From contig JAMYWO010000601.1 of the NCBI GenBank assembly GCA_024220525.1, positions 1 to 14,734 on the forward strand: a DNA stretch of 14,734 bases, given 5' to 3'. This document shows positions 8,901 to 14,734 of this stretch, one piece after another. Source of the stretch: Cochliopodium minus (Eukaryota; Discosea; Himatismenida; Cochliopodiidae). The position numbers and the translations under genes were made by a program. The notes beneath the pieces were generated by a model, which saw only the letters and a list, made by a program, of their open reading frames with translations, had not been told where the DNA came from and made no database searches. Numbering within the stretch: position 1 is the stretch's first letter; each line of letters starts with the position of its first letter.

Positions 8901-10631
8901 AAATTTAAAAAAAATCAAATAAATCCAAATAAAATCTAAGAAAAAATGAATAATAAATCAAATAAACTTTTAAAAAAAAAAAAATCAAAATCAAAAATAA
9001 AAATCTAAAAAATAAATAAATCAAAAATCAAAAATCTATTTTAATGAAAATATAAATCAAAAATGAAATATTACTCATTAAAATAAAAAAAAAAAATTCC
9101 TACCTCCAGCTACATATTTGGTTGTATCTATTTCTTGAGGCAAATTCAACTCTTCTTGTGCATCAAAATAATAAGAAGTGGCGATGATAATCTCGTAATT
9201 CCCATCACCATCGATGTCTGATATGACAGGAGTGGCGAGGACGTGAGGAGGGAGCAATAAATAGCCTGTTTCAGGTTGAGGATCTTCGTTTACACTTGAT
9301 TTGAGCGGATCGTATTGATATCCTTTCAAATAATGTTCCGATACACTTGTTGTCAAAAAAACCTTTCGAAAAAATATTTATTAAAAATTTTATAATGAAA
9401 AATAAATCATTAAAATATTTTAAAAATAAGTAAATTTTCTCTTTAAACAAAATGAAAAATAAATCTTTTAAACAAATATGACAAGGTTAAAATAAAAATA
9501 TTTTTCACCCAACAATTCTTAAAATTAATAAAAATAAATTAATTTTATAAATCATAAATGAGAAAATTATTAATCTTTAAATGAGAAAATAAATAGAAAT
9601 TAAGAAAATGAATAAATATAAGAACTTTTTTTAAAAAATTTTAATAAATAAAATATAAATAATTAATATAAAATTAATAAAAATTGATTTTTTTTTTACA
9701 TCCAAACTTTCTATTGCTTCATCAGTGATTGTGCCACTCTCGGAACCAAAGACGTTGGGATCAGATTTTTCAGGGGCAACAGGAGCAGGAGAACCATTTT
9801 TGTTGGCAGAAGCATCCTCTTTCTTCTTGTGAGGTCTTTTGAAAGGACCCTTCTTCCTTTCCACTCCCTTTGTATGCAAATCAGCATAAATGTTACCAGG
9901 AATGCTCTCCAAACCTTCGTACCATTTCTCTTTAACTTTTAATTTTGGAATTTTAATGGTGTTGTTGTACAAAGGTATCCCTTCTGTATTTAAAAATAAA
10001 ATCTCTCCATTTAAGGTGGTTATAATGATTTCTTGTCTTCCATCTTGATCTACGTCGAAGAGTAAGGGGCTTGATTGGAATGAGGACGAACTCAATGAGA
10101 AAGGCCATCCTGGTGCCTTTTCTCCGTTTTGTGCTTTGATCACTTCCACGAAATGCGTTTCTGTCGCTATTATTATCTCTTTCTCTCCATCTGAATCCAG
10201 ATCTGCTATCAATGGTGTGTTGTAGATTGGATTTCCTAATTCTGATGTCCATATCAGATGTGTTCCCAATGAACATGTTGGATTGTTCAATCTTCCAGAT
10301 GCATCAAATTTCCTTTATAAGAAAAGATGATTGATAGATTAAACAAATTATATGTACATGTAAAAGTAAATACAATCTGATAATTTGTGAATTATGAAAT
10401 ATTTGTAAAGATATGCAAGATATAATAAAAAGACATTTATTTTTATGATTTGTTTTACATTTGATCTTTCAATTCTTTTTTTGATACTGGAGATCTCTCT
10501 CTGAATTTATTATTTTCCAATTTCTTTGTTTTATCAGAATGTATATTCTTCGCACTTGAGATTTGTGCATATATCATTGAAAATAACATTATAAATATGA
10601 ATGAGAATAAGATGATACGTGTTCTCTCCAT
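5972..10631 (-). CDS. DEX1: DEX1-like FG-GAP repeat membrane protein, complete
   Basis: Predicted 772 aa from ten exons: 10459-10631, 9700-10312, 9104-9362, 8598-8753, 8375-8457, 7918-8160, 7394-7569, 6961-7139, 6417-6730 and 5972-6094; all phases agree and the sum is 2319 bp. It begins with a signal peptide (about residues 1-22, hydrophobic IILFSFIFIMLFSMIYA) and a NKFRERSP segment similar to plant DEX1. Seven FG-GAP-type motifs with Ca-binding aspartates follow: DLDSDG (95), DVDQDG (144), DIDGDG (311), DMNGDK (387), DINNDG (433), DIDGDG (482) and a degenerate DDLSG (575), as in integrin-alpha-like propellers. Residues about 205-255 are a charged low-complexity linker. About 629-732 form a beta-sandwich, then a membrane helix WILVIPFLVLSVIILYV (733-749) and a short tail. 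Arabidopsis DEX1 (somewhat longer) acts in pollen-wall patterning; here only a secretory-pathway or surface role is supported. The nine introns are 140-350 bp and repeat-rich. Confidence 0.93.
6868..6946. repeat. TTTTTAA microsatellite in DEX1-like intron 8
   Basis: An imperfect array of about ten units of the 7-bp motif TTTTTAA, with some 6-bp variants, inside the 230-bp intron 6731-6960 of the DEX1-like gene. No function is indicated. Confidence 0.7.
7631..7852. repeat. Three copies of an AATAAAGTACCAAAATGT element in one intron
   Basis: The 18-mer AATAAAGTACCAAAATGT begins at 7631, 7737 and 7831, always embedded in A/T simple sequence. It is far more complex than its surroundings. All copies lie in the 348-bp intron 7570-7917 of the DEX1-like gene. 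Copies 1 and 3 continue alike with TTAATAAAA; copy 2 diverges. Spacing of 106 and 94 bp suggests tandem duplication of a roughly 100-bp unit. On the coding strand each copy reads ACATTTTGGTACTTTATT, which contains a donor-like TTTTG/GTAC. Confidence 0.85.
8543..8584. repeat. Three tandem 14-bp units in a DEX1-like intron
   Basis: The unit TTTTTTATAACATR is repeated three times without gaps (third-last-copy difference only at the final base). It lies just inside the 3' end, on the plus strand, of intron 8458-8597, which is the donor side on the coding strand. Confidence 0.8.
8851..9057. repeat. 54-bp direct repeat pair in a DEX1-like intron
   Basis: The sequence at 8851-8904 recurs identically at 9004-9057, offset 153 bp, starting TCTAAAAAATAAATAAATC. 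The flank before each copy is also near-identical with one A inserted or deleted. Both copies lie in the 350-bp intron 8754-9103, pointing to a recent internal duplication of about 153 bp. Confidence 0.88.
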
Positions 10632-10836
10632 TTTATTTGAACAACGATTTTTTTTTTTTCAAATGGGAGCAAAATTATTTCACAGAAATTAAAAAATGTG
10701 AAAAAAAAATTAGTTGATCAAGAAATGATCATTCCATACTATAAAGATTCTTATTGTTAGATTGATTGTTTGATTTGTTTAAGTTAATTTTATCTAAAAA
10801 AAAAAAAAAAAAAAAATTTTTTATATTCGTTAAAAA
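10632..10836. promoter_or_regulatory. Shared divergent promoter, DEX1-like gene / winged-helix-TPR gene
   Basis: These 205 bp lie between two divergent start codons. A T-run at 10648-10660 lies upstream of the DEX1-like ATG, and an A22 run at 10796-10817 followed by TTTTTATATTC lies 20-40 bp before the plus-strand ATG, so a TATA-like element is possible. Two copies of the palindrome TGATCA stand at 10715-10720 and 10726-10731, 11 bp apart, near the middle. Regulatory roles are inference. Confidence 0.5.
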
Positions 10837-13800
10837 ATGAAAGAAAATTTGAAAAGAGATGTATCTGAAGACAAATATTTTGAAAAATATCTCGAATTTT
10901 CAAAGATGTTTCTTGGTAAATTATCAGAAGGAAATATTAACAATTTCGAGGAAACCTATAGAGAAACAATTTTGGAGAAATTGGGATTGGATATAGAAAA
11001 AGTGAATGAATATTTGAATTTACTTAGTGAAAAAATGGCAATAGATTTAAAAAAGAAAAAGCAGAATTTCTATATTTTGACAAAGGATGGGTTGCTGAGG
11101 AAAGATAACTTTGTGGAATATGATATGTGGATGAAATTGGAAAATGGATTGAGTAAAGAAGAACTTGTAAAGACCAAACAAGATAATGCTCCTTTTACTG
11201 TTTTATTGAAGAAGGGATTGATCAAATTTAACAAAGAAAAATCGATATTTGTGAGAAATAAAGATAAATTTGATTTGAAAGATGAATTTCAAGAATGCTT
11301 GAATCATGTAATTCTTTCTTTTTATTTTAGACCGGAAAATAAAAATATATTTTTTTAAATAATTTAATTTAGATCAATACATCAGGGAGAATTGAGGAAA
11401 ATGAATTGAATAAGAAATATTTAAATATAGTGAAGGAACTCAAAGAGAAGAAATTTATAGAGATCATGTAAAACAAGAATTTTTTTTCCAAAATTAAAGG
11501 AAATTTAAATTCAAATTTCCTTTTTATTAATGAAAAAGAAAAGATGAATTCACAAACATAAAAAAGTTGGATCAAGAAGTTCCCAAAAAATTAAATTTTA
11601 AAGACATCGAAGTATTGATAAAGAAAGAGAATGAATCATTCTGTTACTCCTCGCCCAAAAAAACGTTGAAAGAAATGTGCATAGAAAGTGTAGTGAAGAA
11701 CAAACTCCAAACAAAATTATTACCGAAAGAAATCCAAAAATTGATAGAAGAGTTTAAATACACTTATTTGTCGCGAGGAGTCTACTTTGCGGGAATTTTA
11801 TCTGATTATCAAAGTTTGTTGAAAGATCCAAAAAATGTGGTTAGTATTGTTATTAACGAAAATGATTTTTTGGACAGAGAGGACAACTGCAGTGATGTTT
11901 ATTATAAGAAAGAATTTTTGGACTCTTCTGATTTTCCATCTTGCTTCTTGGATTCGCTCATTCTTCTGTACGGAGATAATGAAGAACTAATTTCTCATTA
12001 CAAAAAACTATTTCCAAAGTTTTATGGAAAACATTTTGATTACTTTTATTCACAAGCTTTGTCCTCAGAAAATCCGGTTAAATCACTTTTATACTCTAGA
12101 AAGTAAGCAATCAAAATAATATTCAAAAGTTTGATATGTAACAACTTTGATTATTTAATTATAGATATCTCGAAGAAAACACAGAAATCCAACAACTAGA
12201 ACAGAAAGATAGAAATACAGTCACTTGGAATTACTTGTTCAGAAACTTCACATACTTTAGATTACATGGTTGTGATAAAGAGGCAGTAGAATTGATGGAA
12301 AAGCTTGTCAAATTAATTCCAGAAAGTTATCCATACGGTATTTTTAATTTGTTTTTTAAATTTTTTTGTTTTGCTCTTTTTCATTTTTTAAAAAATTTAA
12401 TTTTTTTTTTCATTTTTTTTATTTAATTAAAGGAATGGCAGCTTGCGCACATCTTTATAGTGAACTTAACTCTCCTGAAAAAGTATTGGAGTACTGGAAC
12501 TTAGCAATGAAATCGACACATGGAATAGATGGGGAAACTCTCATGACTAGAAATCTTATTGACAGCGGACATTTGGAAGAAGCAAAAAAGCATTTAGAGA
12601 GCAGCAAATTCAAACATGACATTACAAACAAATATTGCAAGTTTACAATTTCAATCTTTCAAAACGAAGAAGTAGAAAAACTCAAAATCATAATGGAGAA
12701 TTCTGTTGGCAATACTGCTTACACCGAAGATTATCACTTTTTCATCAAATTGAATAAAGTCGCTCCCAATGGTGTCAAACCGATGAACTTGTTGTGGAAA
12801 ACTTCTTTCAGCCAACCTCCTACAAGTAATTCCGGATATGGCAACAGGTTTATTAAATCCCTCTACTTTGATAATGAAACAGGTAGAAATTTCACATTTT
12901 TTTATGTTTTTAATAATTTTTATTTTCTGATTATTCTTTCATTTATTTAAATCATTTATTTTTTTATCAATTAAAATTTTTTAAAAATTTATTAAAGTGT
13001 ATCCTTTTTAATTAAATTTGATTCAAGGATTTCTGAATCTTTTTTTTTTTTTACCTTTTTAAATATTTAATTTTCTTTTAATTTTCTTTTATTTTAAATA
13101 TTTATCTTTCTAAATCACTTAAATTATTTTATTCATTCATTAATTTAAATTTTTTGATAATTTTTGATTGAAGTAATCATTTTAACCATTAAATTATTTA
13201 GTAACTATACCCATCTATCTCTTTCAAACCAGAACCGGGCCAAATGTTACACTCGACTCAAAAACAGGAAGATTAGTTTCGCTCAAAAAAAGATTTCTGT
13301 ACGAATCCTCTCAAATTAATACAGTGAGATTTTCAAGGGAATCATACCCTTTCTACATTTTTAACAACAAATTATTTTCTCTTTCTTCGAACGATCAAGT
13401 CGCCAACTTACTTGTGTTGAGTACTTTGCATTACGTTCATGATTTTGATACTTCTGAAGCTCTTTCTCTCAGTTCGAGTCTTGGTCCTTCCAGGTCTATC
13501 ATTTCTGGTTCTTACCATTTGCCAAAACATAATAAATTGATAATCTCAGGTTAAAAAAAAAAAGATTTTTTTAATTAATTTAAAATTTTATTACTAATTT
13601 TATTTTAAATTTTTATAATGTAATTTATTATATGTAATTTATTATATGTAATTTTATTATTTAAATATTATTTTAAATTTTTTATATGTAATTTATTTTT
13701 TTATGTAATTTATTTTTTTATGTAATTTTAATTTATTTTTTTATATGTAATTTATTTTTTTTACATTTTTATTTTTTTATATGTTATTTATTTTTTTATA

Positions 13801-14734
13801 TGTAATTTATTTTTTTTACATTTTTATTTAATTTTAATAGTTTTTAATTTTCTATTTTTTACAGGAACCATTACTTATGAAAAATATGAAATTTCAAACT
13901 TAATCAAATACTCTTTCATTGTTTGTTTGGACTTATCCAAAATAAATGAAGAAATAGAAAAAAATGAAAAAACCATTCCAAATTTGAAAGATTGTGTTGT
14001 CGACAAATGTTTTATTCCGATTGATGAAGTTGAAATGTCCAACAGCGGGATCTTTTGTTACAAAGATTCTCATCATCGCAGCTACGTAGTTTATTTTGAT
14101 CCCAAAACTTCTCGATTCATTTTGTATGAAGACGCTCACATAAAAGAAATGATTGGTAAAATTTTTTTACATTATTTTTTTTTTGATTTAATTTAAATAT
14201 TTTCCAATTAAATTTCAAAAAATAATTTTTTCTTTTTGGTTTCAATAACTTCAAATTTTTTTTTTAAACCGAAATCATTTATTTTTATTTATTTTTATTA
14301 TTCAAATTTTTTTTAAAAAAAAATAATTTCTTAAATAAATGTTTATAAAAATGGATTTTTTAATAATTTTTTAAAAAAAAGCAACAAAAACAGATATTAT
14401 TTTCAGAGTTTATGTTCTTCCAAGCCAAAAAAGACCAATCAAATACCAAGTAAAAGGAGTGGTAATTATTAACGCTCAAGATGATTATTCCGTAAAAGAA
14501 ATAGAATATGATTTCGGAGAATCTCCTCTCCATTCTTTGAATGCTCTTTCCTTCCTTTCCAATACTTATTCTTTCCAAACAAATGAATGTTTTAGCATTT
14601 TAGAATTGAAAAATGGATCATTCTCCCCGATTTGGAGCAAAAAGGTTTTATTATTTATTAAATTTATTTAATTTATTTAATTTATTTAATTTATTTAATT
14701 TATTTAATTTATTTAATTTATTTAATTTATTTAA
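10837..14734 (+). CDS. Large protein: PheRS-alpha-type winged helices, TPR-like helices, beta-rich C-terminal part (3' partial)
   Basis: Inferred exons: 10837-11307, 11373-11467, 11539-12102, 12165-12337, 12433-12882, 13202-13549, 13865-14155 and 14394-14644 (881 codons; phases 0, 2, 2, 1, 1, 1, 1). Residues about 30-190 resemble the N-terminal winged-helix region of eukaryotic/archaeal phenylalanyl-tRNA synthetase alpha: FYILTKDGLLRKDN, LENGLSKEELVKT, KGLIKFNKE, and LNKKYLNIVKELKEKKFIEI like its DKK...LKKRKLI block. No catalytic domain follows. Residues about 380-530 are TPR-like helix pairs (FTYFRLHGCDKEAVELMEKL, AACAHLYSELNSPEKVLEYW, LIDSGHLEEAKKHL). From about 585 the sequence is beta-rich with propeller-like turns (LDSKTGRLVSL, HDFDTSEALSL, YFDPKTSRFILYED). 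Function is unknown. The 71-bp intron at 11468-11538 decides whether this is one gene: without it there is a stop at 11469-11471 and the second part has no ATG before about 11675. The right end may continue by a donor at 14645 or stop at 14671. Confidence 0.6.
12883..13201 (+). other. Intron 5 of the winged-helix-TPR gene (319 bp)
   Basis: The donor is GTAGAA after ...DNET and the acceptor ATTATTTAG, which together split a valine codon. The sequence is T-rich and unremarkable apart from several TTTTAATT runs. No exon, RNA or ordered repeat was seen in it. Confidence 0.6.
13618..13816. repeat. TATGTAATTTATT minisatellite in an intron
   Basis: About nine copies of a degenerate 13-19 bp unit with core TATGTAATTTATT, including variants such as TATGTTATTTATT and interspersed TTTTTTTACATTTTTA. 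They occupy most of the 315-bp intron 13550-13864. Spacing is irregular (13 to 39 bp). This intron has the only donor of the window's accepted introns that starts GTTA. Confidence 0.75.
14662..14733. repeat. (ATTTATTTA)8 tandem repeat at the right edge
   Basis: Eight perfect copies of the 9-bp unit ATTTATTTA fill the last 72 bases and run to the edge of the window. They follow a candidate donor at 14645, so they probably lie in the next intron, or in the 3' untranslated part if the stop at 14669-14671 is used. Confidence 0.9.

Noticed and set aside
9953-10276. Second minus-strand frame of 107 codons inside DEX1-like exon 2
   Set aside because: It is an arginine/serine-rich out-of-frame reading of the exon that encodes two clear FG-GAP motifs.
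10837-11471. A functional phenylalanyl-tRNA synthetase alpha subunit
   Set aside because: The class II catalytic motifs and the aminoacylation core are absent; only the N-terminal winged-helix region is represented.
14394-14409. Alternative acceptor CAGAG for the last exon (start at 14409)
   Set aside because: It is also in phase, but the AAAACAG acceptor at 14392-14393 is stronger and adds DIIFR, extending a beta strand; both remain possible until tested.

Overview
The window is nuclear DNA from an intron-rich, extremely AT-rich unicellular eukaryote. Evidence: coding exons of normal codon structure are interrupted by 27 inferred spliceosomal introns (50-350 bp, GT...AG, mostly GTAAA at the donor), introns and spacers are almost pure A/T, and the recognisable proteins are eukaryotic (Ku70, F-box proteins, a secretory FG-GAP protein of the plant DEX1 type). 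TAA and TGA both act as stops and no exon needs a reassigned codon, so the standard code fits. An amoeba-like or other free-living protist is the best guess; the lineage cannot be fixed from sequence reading alone. Both ends of the window run into short tandem repeats, as contig ends in such genomes often do.

Layout, left to right. (1) 80-1379, minus: the N-terminal 283 residues of Ku70, a DNA end-binding repair protein, cut by the left edge. (2) 1498-2506, minus: F-box protein A, 296 aa. (3) 2906-4520, plus: ankyrin-repeat protein, 404 aa. (4) 4559-5835, minus: F-box protein B, 306 aa, a paralogue of A. A and B share the F-box and an unrecognised C-terminal domain that ends in the same tryptophan/cysteine-rich block. 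(5) 5972-10631, minus: a complete ten-exon DEX1-like membrane protein, 772 aa, with signal peptide, seven FG-GAP-type repeat motifs, a beta-sandwich and a single C-terminal membrane anchor. (6) 10837 to the right edge, plus: a long multi-exon gene (881 codons in window). It starts with a region resembling the winged-helix N-terminus of phenylalanyl-tRNA synthetase alpha, continues with TPR-like helices and ends in a beta-rich, propeller-like part.

The exon models come from manual splice-site and phase matching: every exon length agrees with the phases of its neighbours, and each total CDS length in complete genes is a multiple of three. The genes do not form an obvious pathway. The F-box A / ankyrin / F-box B block looks like a local duplication, and the last two genes are divergent from a shared 205-bp promoter. 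The items most worth follow-up are the unnamed F-box-associated C-terminal domain, the possible synthetase-type winged-helix/TPR/propeller fusion, tandem duplications inside the DEX1 introns, and abrupt islands of GC-ending codons inside otherwise AT-ending exons.
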